Positions 1-10,740 of a stretch of 64,000 nucleotides of DNA are shown here, in pieces. Position numbers and translations under genes: made by a program. The stretch is from Budorcas taxicolor (taxonomy: Eukaryota > Chordata > Mammalia > Artiodactyla > Bovidae). The notes under the pieces are model-generated. The model did no database searches. It saw nothing but the letters and a program-made list of their open reading frames with translations, and was not told where the DNA came from. The stretch covers positions 3,859,001 through 3,923,000 of the forward strand of contig NC_068935.1 in NCBI RefSeq assembly GCF_023091745.1, written 5' to 3'. Positions within the stretch are counted from its first letter, which is position 1, and each line of letters opens with the position of its first letter.

Positions 1-157
1 CACCACAGTTCAAAAGCATCATATCTTCGGTGATTAGCTTTCTTTATAGTCCAATTCTCACATCCTTATTTGACTATTGGAAAAACCATAGCCTTGACTA
101 GATGGACCCTTGTTGACAAAGTAATGTCTCTGTTATTTAACATGCTGTCTAGTTTGC

Positions 158-475
158 TTATCCGGGTTGTGAAGATATTTTTTTGTACAGTTCTTCTGTG
201 TATTCTTGCCACCTCTTCTTAATATCTTCTGCTTCTGTTAGGTCCATACCATTTCTGTCCTTTATTGAGCCCATCTTTGCATGAAATGTTCCCTTGGCAT
301 CTCTAATTTTCTTGAAGACATCTCTAGTCTTTCCCATTCTATTGTTTTCCTCTATTTCTTTGCATTGATTGCTGAGGAAATCTTTGTTATCTCTCCTTGC
401 TATTCTTTGGAACTCTGCATTCAAATGGGTATATCTTTCCTTTTCTCCTTTGTTTTTGACTCCTCTTTTTTTCAC
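158..475 (-). pseudogene. BovB ORF2 linker fragment
   Basis: This 105-codon frame contains the highly charged linker between endonuclease and RT (motifs like NQCKEIEENNRMGKTRD and EDIKKRWQEYTEELY). It ends at the internal deletion near 167 and is fused to unrelated codons at its C-terminus. The same linker is better preserved at 12696-13424. It has no independent function. Confidence 0.75.
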
Positions 476-1224
476 AGCTATTTGTAAGGCCTCCTCAGAC
501 AGCCATTTTGCTTTTTAGCATTTCTTTTTCTTGGGGATGGTCTTGATCCCCGTCTCCTGTACAATGTCATGAACCTCCATCTATAGTTCATCAAGCACTC
601 TGTCTATCAGATCTAGTCCCTTAAATCTATTTCTCACTTCCATTGTATAATCATAAAGAATTGATTTAGGTCATACCTGAATGGTCTAGCGGTTTTCCCC
701 ACTTTCTTCAATTTAAGTCTGAATTTGGCAAGATAGAGTTCATGATCTGAGCCACAGTCAGCTCCTGGTCTTGTTTTTGCTGACTGTATAGAGCTTCTCC
801 ATCTTTGGCTGCAAATAATATAGTCAATCTGATTTCAGTGTTTACCATCTGGTGATGTCCATGTGTAGAGTCTTCTCTTGTGTTGTTGGAAGAGGATGTT
901 TGTTATGACCAGTGCATTCTTTTGGCAGAACTCTACTAGCCTTTGCCCTATTTCATTCTGTACTCCAAGGCCAAATTTGCCTGTTACCCCAGGTGTTTCT
1001 TGACTTCCTACTTTTGCATTCCAGTCCCCTATAATGAAAAGGACATCTTTTTTAGGTGTTAGTTCTTAAAGGTCTTGCAGGTCTTCTTAGAACTGTTCAA
1101 TTTCAGCTTCTTCAGCATTACTGGTTGGGGCATAGACTTGGATTACCATGATATTGTAAGGTTTGCCTTGGAAACAAGCAGAGATCGTTCTTTAGTTTTT
1201 CAGGTTGCATCCAAGTACTGCATT

Positions 1225-1749
1225 TCAGAGTCTTTTGTTGACTATGATGGCTACTCCATTTCTTCTGAGGGATTCCTTCCCATAGCAGTAGATATAATGG
1301 TCACCTGAGTTAAATTCACCCATTCCAGTCCATCTTAGTTTGCTGATCCTAGAATGTCGACATTCACTCACCATCTCCTGTTTGACCACTTCCAATTTGC
1401 CTTGAATAATGGACCTAACATTCCAGGTTCCGATGTAATATTGCTCTTTACAGCATCGGATTTTGCTTCTATCACCACTCACATCCACAACTGGGTACTG
1501 TTTTTGCTTTGGCTCCATCCCTTCATTCTTTCTGGAGTTATTTCTCCACTGATCTCCAGTAGCATATTGGGCACCTACTGACCTGGGGAGTTCCTCTTTC
1601 AGTATCCTATCATTTTGCCTTTTCATACTGTTCATGGGGTTCTCAAGGCAAGAATAGTGAAGTGGTTTGCCATTCCCTTCTCCAGTGGGCCACATTCTGT
1701 CAGACCTCTCCACCATGACCAGTCTGTCTTGGGTGGCCCCACACATCAT
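1225..1749 (-). pseudogene. BovB ORF2 N-terminal endonuclease fragment
   Basis: An open frame of 174 codons covers the start of the BovB protein. Residues 107-113 read GTWNVRS, the opening strand of the apurinic-type (APE-like) endonuclease that nicks target DNA in target-primed reverse transcription. The helix motif GKLEVVKQEM follows. The frame is closed before the second half of the domain (the GDWNAKVG region near 1000-1030 is out of frame), and the RT is deleted downstream, so this is a non-functional relic. The first ~100 residues include 5' UTR translation and are probably not native protein. Confidence 0.8.
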
Positions 1750-1971
1750 GGCTTAGTTTCATTGAATTATACAAGTTGTGGTCCGTGTGATCAGACCTAC
1801 CGTCTTACTTGAGTTTCTCTTACCTTGGACATGGGGTATCTCTTCACAGCTGTTCCAGCAAAGTGAAGCTGCTGCTCCTGACCTTGAACGTGGGGTAGCT
1901 TCTCGGCCTCTGCCCTTTACCTTGGACATGGGGTAGCTCCTCTCTGCCACCACCTATGACCTTGAATGTGG

Positions 1972-2496
1972 AATAATGGAATATTATGCAGCCATTAAAA
2001 AGAATGCATTTGAATCAACTCTAATGAGGTGGATGAAACTGGAGCTTATTATACAGAGTGAAGTAAGTCAGAAAGAAAAACACCAATGCAGTATACTAAT
2101 GCATATATATAGAATTTAGAAAGATGGTAATGATGACCCTATATGCAAGACAGCAAGAGAGACACAGATGTAAAGCACAGTCTTTTGGACTCTGTGGGAG
2201 AAGGTGAGGGTGGGATGATTTGAGAGGGTAGCATTGAAACATGTATATTATCATATGTGAAGCAGATTACCAGTCCAGGTCCGATGCATGAAACAGGGTA
2301 CTCAGGTCTGGTGTACTGGGATGACCCTGAGGGATGGGATGGGGAGGGAGGTGAAGGGGGGTTCTGGATGGAGAACACATGTATGCTTATGGGTGATTCA
2401 TTTCGATGTTTGGCAAAAAAAAAACACTATGATATTGTAAAGTAATTAGCCTGCAATTAAAATAAATAAATAAATTTTAAAAAATAAAATAAAGTG
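1972..2496 (+). mobile_element. L1 3' end (artiodactyl L1)
   Basis: It begins at the conserved tract 'GGAATATTATGCAGCCATTAAAAAG' (quoted in part: GGAATATTATGCAGCC), passes through the 3' UTR with 'GGTGGATGAAACTGGAGC' and the G-rich 'GGGATGGGGAGGGAGG' segment, and ends in an AATAAATAAATAAA-rich tail. It abuts the BovB 5' end directly, so the junction may record BovB landing in, or recombining with, an L1. It is severely 5'-truncated and noncoding. Confidence 0.9.
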
Positions 2497-2499
2497 TAT

Positions 2500-3008
2500 T
2501 AGCAATTCAAAAAAATAAAAGCATTGCTATATTCAGAGGAATTCCAATTGATTTCATGAGATATTGAACTAGCCCACCACTATCCAGGTCATGAAAAATC
2601 TGTGTTTTAAGAAATAGCTCTAGAAAACTGATTTTCAAACTTGACACCAACCTGTTTGTCACAAAAGGGGAGGATGAACAGATGACAATCAGAGAACTAG
2701 GAGCACAGAGAAAAGAGAAAAAACGTAAATATTCTCATTTTCTCTATCTTCCAAAAGTAAATAAAGTTATTTTAAAAAATAACTGTGACTATTACCCTGA
2801 CATATTTCCTCTAAACAAAAGATAGTGATCATTAAGAGGTATATTTTAGCTCCAGTGATGATGAGAATTTTAATTTTGAGACAAAGAGACTTGATTACCA
2901 ATGCCCAATTCTTTACATGCTGTGCTTATACTAATAGAAGTTGTGTGAATTGTTTTGCTACATGATTAACAGTGAAAAAAATAATAACATTATCAGTAGT
3001 ATTTAAGA
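2500..3008. other. Single-copy AT-rich stretch
   Basis: About 500 bases of AT-rich DNA with no family I recognise, no long open frame and no tandem structure. Confidence 0.5.
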
Positions 3009-3175
3009 TATCCTGAGCTTTTGCTATGTGCAAAACATGCTGCTCAGCAGGCTCAGCACTTTAGAAGAATAATTTTAACCTGTAAATAACTCTCTAAGTT
3101 AGAAAATATCATTTACATTTTATAAAAAGAAAAAAAAAAATCAGAGACTCATATAGGTTAAGTAACTTACCCGGA
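3009..3175 (-). mobile_element. MIR SINE relic
   Basis: The segment follows the reverse complement of the mammalian MIR core: 'TGCTATGTGCAAAACATGCTGCT', an AC/TTTA-rich middle, then 'CAGAGACTCATATAGGTTAAGTAACTTACCC' (matched in pieces of under 20 bases). Divergence is high, as expected for this old family. Confidence 0.65.
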
Positions 3176-3419
3176 TTTTACAAGATTGAAAAAAAAAGAG
3201 GTTATTTCAGGGGGGAGGGGATACAAATTTCTGAAATGCCACACTGCAAAATTTTGGCAAATACAGGAGGAATTTTCAGAATTCATTACTATGTTTAAGG
3301 GAAAATCCTCAGGGATTCCGCAAGGGTGTCATGGTATACATCTGTGGCCTATATAGCTAGAAAAGAAAATGACACCACTATTTTTGTTGAGAAACTAGAT
3401 ATGCACTATAGCTATAATT

Positions 3420-4162
3420 CTTAAAGATATGAGAATACCAGACCACCTTACCTGCCTCCTGAGAAACCTGTATGCAGGTCAAGAAGTAACAGTTAGAACT
3501 GGACATGGAACAATTGACTGGTTCAAAATTGGGAAAGGAGTATGACATGGCTGAATAGTGTCACCCTGCTTATTTAACTTGTATGCAGATTACATCATGC
3601 AAAATGCTGGACTGGATGAATCACAAGCTGGAATCAGGATTGCCAGGAAAAATATCAATAACTTCAGTTATGCAGATGATATCACCATAATGGCAAAAAG
3701 TGAAGAGGAACTAAAGAGCTTCTTGATGAGGCTGAAAGAGGAGAATGAAAAAGCTGCTTTAAGACTCAACGTTCAAAGAACTAAGATCATGCTATCTGGT
3801 CCCATAATTTCATGGCAGATAGAATGGGAAAAAGTGGAAACAGTGGCAGATTTTACTTTCTTAGGCTCCAAAATCACTGTGGACGGTGACTGCAGCCATG
3901 AAATTAAAAGATGCTTGCTTCTTGGGGAAAAAAAGCCATGACAATCCTCGACAGCATATAAAAAAGAAGAGACATCACTTCACCGACGAAGGTCAGTATA
4001 GTCAAAGCTATGGTTTTTCCAGAAGTCATGTACAAATATGAGAGTTGAATCGTAAAGAAGGCTGAGCACCAAGAATTGATGCTTTCAAATTGTGGTCCTG
4101 GAGAAGACACTTGAGAGTCCCTTGGACAGCAAGGAGATCAAATCAGTCAATACTAAAGCAAG
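3420..4162 (+). mobile_element. BovB fragment, RT core to thumb
   Basis: Forward BovB, truncated on both sides. It starts at the RT segment encoding MGIPDHLTCLLRNLYAGQ-type residues and stops in the C-terminal region near the NQSILKE codons. A Bov-A2 is inserted at its right edge. It is a diverged copy with several in-frame stops. Confidence 0.9.
3558..3941 (+). pseudogene. BovB reverse transcriptase palm fragment
   Basis: A 127-codon frame (nominal GTG start, really an internal codon) encodes SPCLFNLYADY, then SYADDITIMAKSEEEL, where YADD (3669-3680) is the RT catalytic box, then LKLNVQKTKIM-like and DFTFLGSKI segments of the thumb. The active-site aspartates are retained although the rest of the ORF is broken. 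The frame closes at 3942 after a lesion in the A-rich codons near 3928. Confidence 0.85.
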
Positions 4163-4171
4163 TCATGTCTG

Positions 4172-4452
4172 CTGCTGCTGCTGCTTCTAAGTCGCTTTAG
4201 TCGTGTCTGACTCTGTGCGACCCCATAGACGGCAGCCCACCAGGCTCCTCCATCCCAGGGATTCTCCAGACAAGAACACTGGAGTGGGTTGCCATTTCCC
4301 TCTCCAATGCATGAAAGTGAAAAGTGAAAGGGAAGTCGTTCAGTCATGTCTGACTCTTCGTGACCCCATGGACTGCAGCTTACCAGGTTCCTCCGTCCAT
4401 GGGATTTTTCAGGCAAGAGTACTGGAGTGGGGTGCCATTGCATTCTCTGATC
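4172..4452 (-). mobile_element. Bov-A2 SINE
   Basis: A full dimer: it starts on the left with (CTG)n, the reverse of the (AGC)n tail, followed by two Bov-A monomers separated by 'GCATGAAAGTGAAAAGTGAAAG'-type linker sequence. A 9-bp target duplication TCATGTCTG lies at 4163-4171 and 4453-4461. It is noncoding and mobilised in trans by BovB/L1-type machinery. Confidence 0.93.
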
Positions 4453-4462
4453 TCATGTCTGG

Positions 4463-4698
4463 GCAATCATAATTATCTCCTTACTAGTCTTTGTCAACTG
4501 TCTCTTCCTTTCTGATTTATCCTATACCCTACCACATATTTAATCTTCCTGAAGTATAAATGAAATTATATCACTTCCCTGTCCATAAATTTCAACGATT
4601 GTCCCTCTACTTAGAAATAAAGAAAAAGAGTATAATTTTCAAAGCTGTTCATTATATAAGCTTCCTTCTATTTTTCTAGCCTTACCTCAAATCTTTCC
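4463..4698. other. Single-copy stretch
   Basis: About 235 bases of unassigned AT-rich DNA between two SINEs. Confidence 0.4.
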
Positions 4699-4706
4699 TG
4701 TATTTT

Positions 4707-4933
4707 GTGCATGTGTGTGTGAGTGTGTGTGTGTGTTCAGTCACGTCCACCTCTTTGTGATCCCATGGACTGTAGCCTGCCAGGCTCCTCTGTCCATGGA
4801 ATTTTCAAGGCAAGAATACTGGAAAGGGTGTCACTTCGTGTTTCAGAAGATCTTCCAACCCAGGGATAGAACTTGTGTCTCCTGCATTGACAGATAAAGT
4901 TTTTACCACTGAGCCACCGGGGAAATGCTATCA
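4707..4933 (-). mobile_element. Bov-tA SINE with GT-rich tail
   Basis: The Bov-A body (near 4738-4850) is followed by the reverse-complemented tRNA-Glu-derived head (to 4928, ending GAGCCACCGGGGAAA). The left edge is a short GT microsatellite (4711-4737), which corresponds to the SINE 3' tail. An 8-bp target duplication TGTATTTT is at 4699-4706 and 4934-4941. Confidence 0.9.
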
Positions 4934-5074
4934 TGTATTTTACGTCCTACTTAACGTAAAACTTTTGTTTGTTTCATTCTTATAGCTTTTGTAGCATTCT
5001 ACTGTGTATTTATCTGTAGACTCCTTGAACTGTCGTTTTATAGATATTTATTGAGTGGTTGTTATTGTCATGTG

Positions 5075-5955
5075 CTATTCCTGCTTATTTAACTTATATA
5101 CAGAGTATATCATGAGAAATGCTAGGCTGGAAGAAGCATAAGCTGGAATCAAGATTGCCGGGAGAAATATCAATAACCTCAGATATGCAGATGACACCAT
5201 CCTTATGGCAGAAAGTGAAGAGGAACTAAAAAGCTTCTTGATGAAAGTGAAAGAGGAGAGTGAAAAAGTTGACTTAAAGCTCAACATTCAGAAAATGAAG
5301 ATCATGGCTTCTGGTCCCATCACTTCATGGGAAATAGATGGGGAAACAGTGGAAACAGTGTCAGACTTTATTTTGGGGGGCTCCAAAATCACTGCAGATG
5401 GTGATTGCAGTCATGAAATTAAAAGATGCTTACTCCTTGGAAGAAAAGTTATGACCAGCCTAGATAGCATATTCAAAAGCGGAGACATTACTTTGTCAAC
5501 AAAGGTCCGTCTAGTCAAGGCTATGGTTTTTCCTGTGGTCTTGTACAGATATGAGAGTTGGACTGTGAAGAAAGCTGAGCACCAAAAAATTGTTGCTTTT
5601 GAACTGTGGTGTTTAGAAGACTCTTGAGAGTCCCTTGGACTGCAAGGAGATCCAACCAGTCCATTCTAAAGGAGATCAGCCCTGGGATTTCTTTGGAAGG
5701 ACTGATGCTAAAGCTGAAACTCCAATACTTTGGCCACCTCATGCAAAGAGTTGACTCATTGGAAAAGACTCATGCTGGGAGGGATTGGGGGCAGGAGAAG
5801 GGGACGACAGAGGATGAGATGTTTGGATGGCATCACCCACTCAATGGATATGAGTTTGGGTAAACTCTGGGAGTTGGTGATGGACAGGGAGGCCTGGTGT
5901 GCTGCAATTCATGGGGTCGCAAAGAGTCGGACACGACTGAGCAACTGAACTGATA
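5075..5955 (+). mobile_element. BovB 3' portion
   Basis: Forward BovB from the RT palm (LFNLYAEYI codons) to the true 3' end, which finishes with the GACTGAGCAACTGAACTGA-type terminus. It is 5'-truncated. Identity with the BovB copies near 35 and 52 kb is high, so it is moderately young. Confidence 0.93.
5205..5627 (+). pseudogene. BovB RT thumb/C-terminal ORF fragment
   Basis: A 140-codon frame: MAESEEELKSFLMKVKEE, then KLNIQKMKIMASGPITSWE, DGDCSHEIKR and AEHQKIVAFELW. The catalytic YADD codons lie just upstream at 5184-5195 in continuous sequence but outside the ATG-initiated frame. A lesion near 5620 closes the frame, and the remaining C-terminus continues in another frame (5606-5863). 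Confidence 0.85.
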
Positions 5956-5963
5956 ACTTGTTG

Positions 5964-6172
5964 GGCTTCCCTGGTGGTTCAGTGGTAAAGAATCCACCTG
6001 CCAGTGCAGGAGATGCAACTTTGATCCCCGAGTCAGGAAGATTCCCTGGAGGAGGAAATGGCAACCCTCTCCAGTATTTTTGCCTGGAAAATCCCACGGA
6101 TAGAGGAGCCTAGCAGGCTACAGTCCATGGGGTTGCAAAAGAGTCAGACACAACTTGGCAACTAAACAATGC
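5964..6172 (+). mobile_element. Bov-tA SINE
   Basis: The head GGGCTTCCCTGGTGGTTCAG with the tRNA-like B box region is followed by the Bov-A body and a short tail. It sits immediately downstream of the BovB 3' end. Confidence 0.92.
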
Positions 6173-6299
6173 TGGTTTAGGTGATACATTGGTGAGAAAA
6201 ATAGAAATGGCAATTGTCTTACAAGTTTCTTGATGGAAAAGCCTAGATGTATTCATTATTTTACTTTCTGAAACAGTGATTTTCACATAGAATGTGCTC

Positions 6300-6512
6300 A
6301 AAGAGAACAGAGATTGCCTGGGACTGAGAATGGAAGAGGAGGTAAACTGATTGCAAAAGAGTAAAAAGAAATCATTTAGGCTCTGTTGAAATAAACGTTC
6401 TACATATGGATTTAGTTGCTGGTTACATGAGTACATACATTCATTAAAAGCAATCAAACATTTATGATAAGTGCATTTTATCGTTTGCAAATCATACCTC
6501 AATTAAGTTGAT
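6300..6512 (+). mobile_element. Ancient L1M 3' end relic
   Basis: Recognisable by the decayed 'GATTGCCTGGGACTGAG ... GGTTACATGAGTACATACATT ... GTGCATTTTATCGTTTGCAAATCATACCTCAATTAAG' order (matched piecewise), the signature 3' UTR of old mammalian L1M elements. Heavily diverged and noncoding. Confidence 0.6.
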
Positions 6513-6554
6513 TTACAAAGTATAGATAACCATTGAATTGAATGAATACAAGGG

Positions 6555-6770
6555 AATGACTAAGTATTTGAAAAGTGAAGATAGTGGTTATTTTGAGGAG
6601 GAAGAAAGATAAAACTGATATTGGGATGCAGCACATGAAAGTGTTCATGGGGGAGGTTGTCAATGTTTTATTTCTTGAACCAGATGGTGGTTACACACCT
6701 GTTCCACTTACAATAATTCATTAAACTATATATTTGTTTTGTGCGGTGCTCTTGTTTTTTATTTTGTGAT
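6555..6770 (+). mobile_element. Second ancient L1M 3' end relic
   Basis: The same type of 3' UTR signature recurs: 'ATAGTGGTTATTTTGAGGAGG', 'GTTTTATTTCTTGAACCAG', 'GGTGGTTACACACCTGTT', 'TTCATTAAACTATATATTTG'. It is separate from the preceding relic and similarly eroded. Confidence 0.55.
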
Positions 6771-6861
6771 CAAACCATGAAATTTTTAATTGAGAGAGAT
6801 TCTCATTATTACTTGATGGCTACCTATCAAGCTCAAACACTGAACAATATAGTCATAGAAT

Positions 6862-7020
6862 ATTAGAACTGAAAAGAATTGAAGTGATTGACTTGTCCAA
6901 CCTGTTCATTTCACAAATGGGTACCCAGAGAACCTGAGAAGGCAGCTTTCCTAAAGTCACACAGTGAGTTAGTCCCAGCCCTGGGACTATGTTTACTATG
7001 TATACCACGCTCTTTAGCTA
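6862..7020 (-). mobile_element. Old MIR/CORE-type SINE relic
   Basis: Starts 'TCATAGAATATTAGAACTG', then 'ATTTCACAAATGGGTACCC', 'CTAAAGTCACACAGTGAGTTAG'. This is the pattern of ancient mammalian MIR-like repeats. The exact family is uncertain. Confidence 0.45.
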
Positions 7021-7030
7021 GCACAGGCAA

Positions 7031-7487
7031 AACAAAAATACTTACTTTCCACTAAAAAGGTACTTCAGCTATTTGACAATTCATGACAGCATACCCTATT
7101 GCTTAGTTAAGTTGGTAGCACATTGTTCACTTAGAACTTGGGAAAAAGAAGATGTCTGATTTCAATAAAGCTTGCAAAGATAGCGGCACTGGAAATATCT
7201 GTTTTATTAAATATAAATGACTAAATTTTCATCATCATTCTTGCAGAGCTTCAGTGACTTCAAAGACTATCTTCTTCCACAGGAAAAACTCTACTAGGAG
7301 TTGAAGACAGACAACACTTTGGAGGGATATTGCTTTGAACTTGAGCTAATTATTAAAGTTGCAAAATGTCATGCTGATTATGCACAGTTAAAATTTTACT
7401 ATTCACTACATAAGAGATTGGGATATTTTTGTTGACTGCTAATGTTTATTATTACCCTCAAAGGCCACCAATATATTTCAGTCAAGT
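7031..7487. other. Single-copy stretch
   Basis: No repeat family, long frame or tandem structure recognised in about 450 bases. Confidence 0.4.
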
Positions 7488-7496
7488 ATGGAACAT

Positions 7497-7713
7497 GGGC
7501 TTCCCTGGTGGCTCAGACAGTAAAGAATCTGCTTGCAATGTGGGAGGCCTGGGTTCAGTCCCTGAGTTGGGAATATCCCCTGAAGGAGCATGTGGCAATC
7601 CACTCCAGTATTCTTACGCGGAAAATCCCCATAGACAGAGCAGCCTGGCGGGCTACTGTCCATAGGGTCATGAAGAGTTGGACACAACTGAGTGACTAAG
7701 CACAGCACAGCAC
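7497..7713 (+). mobile_element. Bov-tA SINE
   Basis: Complete head-plus-body element ending in a short (CAGCA)n tail. A perfect 9-bp target duplication ATGGAACAT is at 7488-7496 and 7714-7722. Confidence 0.95.
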
Positions 7714-7891
7714 ATGGAACATTATTATATTTACTCAAGCTCAGATTTTGAAGTATACATCCATTTTCACATATGCTGTAATGTTGCTGTCACTTGATAG
7801 TTTTAGAATATATTTTCAATTCTTATGAGATCTTTTTTTCCCAGTTTGGTTTTCTGCCAGCTCTAGAATATATTGCCACCAATAGTGATAT

Positions 7892-8406
7892 AGGAAACAA
7901 TGGAAACAGTGACATACTTTTTTGTGGGGGGAGGCTCCAAAATCACTGCAGATGGTGACTGCAGCCATGAAATTAGAAGATGCTTGCTCCTTGGAGGAAA
8001 AGTTATGACAAAACTAGACAGCTTATGTAAAAGCAGAGACTTTACTTTGCCAACAAAGGTCCATCTAGTCAAAGCTAGAGAGTCCTTTGGACAGCAAGGA
8101 GATCAAATCAGTTCATCCTAAAGGAAATCAGTCCTGTATATGCATTGGAAGGACTGGTGCTGAAGCTGCAACTCCAATACTTCGGCCACCTAATGTGAAG
8201 AACTAACTCATTTGAAAAGATGCTGATGCTGTGAAAGATTGAAGGCAGGAGAAGAAGGGGACAGAAGAGGATAAGATGGTTGGATGGCATCACTGACTCA
8301 GTGAACACGAGTCTTAGTAAGCTCCGGGAGTTGGTGATGGACAGGGAGGCCTGGTGTGGTACAGTTCATGGGGTCACAGAGTTGGACATGACTGAACTGA
8401 ACTGAA
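7892..8406 (+). mobile_element. BovB 3' end with internal deletion
   Basis: Forward BovB from the ETVSDFIFLGSKI codons to the (ACTGA)n terminus. A deletion near 8076 joins the VRLVKA codons directly to the LRVPWTA segment, removing roughly the MVFPVVMYGCESWTVKKAEH part. Multiple stops; no coding capacity. Confidence 0.9.
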
Positions 8407-8409
8407 TGA

Positions 8410-8695
8410 TATAGGTCTGCATTTGAACTACAAATCATAAAATTTGACAGAAGTTTAAACTGAAATAAAAATTTTCCATACATTAGTTTTAAAGGAATCA
8501 GCCTAGAATGTAAACAACTACAAATAAATAAATAATTACAAATCTCTTTCATTTTGTACCAATCGTAGTCAAAGCTAACTAATAATGTATTTTCAAACTT
8601 TAATTAAAAGAGTTTTCTCCAGTATACTCTGAAACATGGGACTATAGGTCACTCCCTATCAGGCAAGTTTTGGGAGAGGAGAAATATTGACTGGG
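8410..8695. other. Single-copy stretch
   Basis: Unassigned AT-rich DNA between a BovB and a Bov-tA. Confidence 0.35.
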
Positions 8696-8908
8696 GCTTC
8701 CCCTGTGGTTCAGTGGTAAAAAATCTGCCTACAGTGCAGGAGCCACAGGTGATGTGGGTTCGATCCCTGGGTCAGGAATATCCCCTGGAGGAGGGCATGA
8801 CAACCCACTCTAGTATTCTTGCCTGGGGAATCCCCATGGACAGAGGAGCCTGGTGGGTTACAGTCCATAGGGTCACAAAGAGTTGGACACAACTGAAGTG
8901 ACTTAGTA
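8696..8908 (+). mobile_element. Bov-tA SINE
   Basis: The head GGGGCTTCCCCTGTGGTTCAG is followed by the Bov-A body, ending at ACTGAAGTGACTTAG. No clear target duplication was found. A small insertion lies in the head-body linker. Confidence 0.92.
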
Positions 8909-9040
8909 TGCATGTAACTACCTAGAAGAATTTAAATTGGGTTTTTTTTCCAGAAAAAAAGAGTTATTACCAGATAAAAAGTTTATCTACCAACTGTATA
9001 GCCAGGCAAACATCTAACCACCAAACATCTGCTTTTCTTA

Positions 9041-9835
9041 CTGAAGCCAAGTATGACACAACAGAACTCTTGGGTACAAATCCTTTCTGTATGCCCTGCT
9101 TCTTGTTTGTAGGAAATAGGCTTTATTCAGCTTCCATGACCTTCCTTGAGTTTCAAAGGGCAGATTCAAACAGCTGCTCATCAGTGAAGGGAGGGAAGGC
9201 AGAAATGGAGGAGGAAGAGTGAAGTGGGGATACAGCCTTAAGGCAGGGTCCTGGTTCCTCCTCAAGGAATATACATATCTTTGAGCTCTTCAGCAGGAAC
9301 TAAGGATCCCCCACCAGGTTGAGGCTGGTAACTTCAGACTGAACACAAGACTCCTAGAGGACCACCCTATTATTTTACCACCAACCAATCAGGAGAAAGC
9401 CACACAGCTTGCAGCCCTCATCTCAAATTTTGCCTATAAAAAATTTTCCCCCAAATCCATTGCAGAGTTTGGGGGTTTTGAGAATGAGCTACCTGTTCTC
9501 CTTGCATGGCCCTGCAATAAACCTTTCTCTGCTTCAGATTGGGCTTCCCAGGTGGCACTAGTGGTAAAGAACCCGCCTGAAAATGCAAGAGACATATGAG
9601 ATGCAGGTTCAATCCCTGAGTCAGGAAGATCCCCTGGAGGAGGGCATGGAAATCCACTCCAGTATTCTTCCCTGGAAAATCCCTTGGACAGAGGAGCCTG
9701 ACAAGCTATAGTCCATGGGTTAGACACGGTTGAAGCAAGTAGTCATATACGAAGCACACAGTCTGAAGCACACAGCGCACTGCTCCAGATTCCAGTATTT
9801 CAGTTTATTTGGCCTCACAGTGCATTGGACATATG
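9041..9835 (+). mobile_element. Endogenous retrovirus LTR fragment, split by Bov-tA
   Basis: The layout is typical of an LTR: a purine-rich U3-like part, a TATA box at 9435-9441, then a polyadenylation signal AATAAA at 9516-9521 followed by 'CCTTTCTCTGCTTCAG'. It is interrupted by a Bov-tA at 9541-9779 and resumes with 'GGTTTATTTGGCCTCACAGTG'-like sequence to about 9835. The left boundary is uncertain. A related copy is at 13921-14500. No gag, pol or env sequence lies beside it. Confidence 0.6.
9541..9779 (+). mobile_element. Bov-tA SINE inside an LTR
   Basis: Complete head and body. The target duplication CTGCTTCAGATT (9529-9540) / CTGCTCCAGATT (9780-9791) has one mismatch, which proves insertion into the LTR. 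Confidence 0.93.
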
Positions 9836-10115
9836 AACATTGTTTGTTAACACCATGGTCCTGTGAATGACCCACCTGTCCTTGAAAGTCTCAGGCCCCT
9901 ATCCTATTCTGCAGTTCAAGATGGCATGCATATATATAAATGTTACCTGTCTGTCTCTGAGCCTCTCATGAACGTGGGATCTCTGACCATCTCATATATG
10001 TGGTGTTTCTGTATATATTAAAGTAAATTTGATTGTTTTTCCCTTTTACTCTGTCTCATGTCAATTGAATACTTAACTAGCCTGAAGAACCTAGAAGGGT
10101 AAAGGAAAGTTTTCT
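9836..10115 (+). mobile_element. Possible continuing LTR / retroviral leader relic
   Basis: Segments such as 'TATATTAAAGTAAATTTG', 'CTCTGTCTCATGTCAATTG' and 'GAAGAACCTAGAAGGGTA' resemble ERV1 LTR tails and adjoining leader sequence. It may belong to the LTR on its left or to a second one. No coding motif is seen. Low-certainty assignment. Confidence 0.4.
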
Positions 10116-10740
10116 TTCTCTCTGACTGTAATAAAATGGCACCTTTGTACAAAAAAAATAGGTTTACAGAATATAATTTCTTTCTTTCTAGACTTCTTCC
10201 TCCTAACTCTACTACCATTTGTCCTTGTAATATCCTTATGACTATGATGGAAACCAGTGATTCTCAGATGGAAGAAACTATCAAGATATATGAAGGAAAA
10301 GGCCATTCTAAGTATTTACATTCAGTTATAATATATTTGTTTCTAATTGCAATCAAAGGAAACATTTTCTTTATGTAAGAGATCAATTCTTTAGAAGAAG
10401 TATTAATACAATTGTAGCAGTTGAGGACCAGAAGATATGAAAGTCATATCTAGAAAGACAATGTCTTCAGATAACATATTCACTTTTACATTTCTATTTT
10501 ATATATTGATTTATAGTTTATAGTTTCAGATACCTAATAGGTTGAAAAGAATGTGTTTGTGTGGTGGTGGGGATGGAGGTTGGGGTGGAAGAAGTGTAAT
10601 CAAGTTGTATCCCAGGCACAGTGAGAAACCCTAAATGCTATCATAAAAAATGTGCCTTCCATCACCAAAGCAGAAATCTGTCCCTATGTTTTGGATATTG
10701 ACCCTCTAATGACACAAATGCCTTATCCGATTCCATTTCT
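10116..10740. other. Single-copy stretch
   Basis: About 620 bases without a repeat I recognise; a short AT-rich frame at 10136-10378 is unremarkable. Confidence 0.4.

Larger units (their letters stand above)
1..1971 (-). mobile_element. BovB (RTE) LINE, 5' end present, internally deleted
   Basis: Reverse-strand BovB. Bases 1-166 match the 3' part of the element. The sequence then jumps near 167 to the linker upstream of the reverse transcriptase, so the whole RT core is deleted. The rest runs through the endonuclease to the 5' UTR. The 5' UTR carries four degenerate copies of a motif like 'ACCTTGGACATGGGGTAG' (near 1821, 1880, 1918 and 1957). The 3' end lies left of the window. Copies retaining the 5' UTR are unusual here, since most BovB copies in the window are 5'-truncated. 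Family assignment is firm; the deletion edges are approximate. Confidence 0.92.

Noticed and set aside
4203..4472. Plus-strand frames containing segments like MDCSLPGSSVHGIFQARVLEWGA
   Set aside because: This peptide recurs at every reverse Bov-A body in the window. It is SINE translation, not protein-coding.
5964..6040. tRNA-like heads in Bov-tA and CHR elements as possible tRNA genes
   Set aside because: They carry pol III box-like sequence but lack an intact cloverleaf and are fused to SINE bodies. None stands alone.
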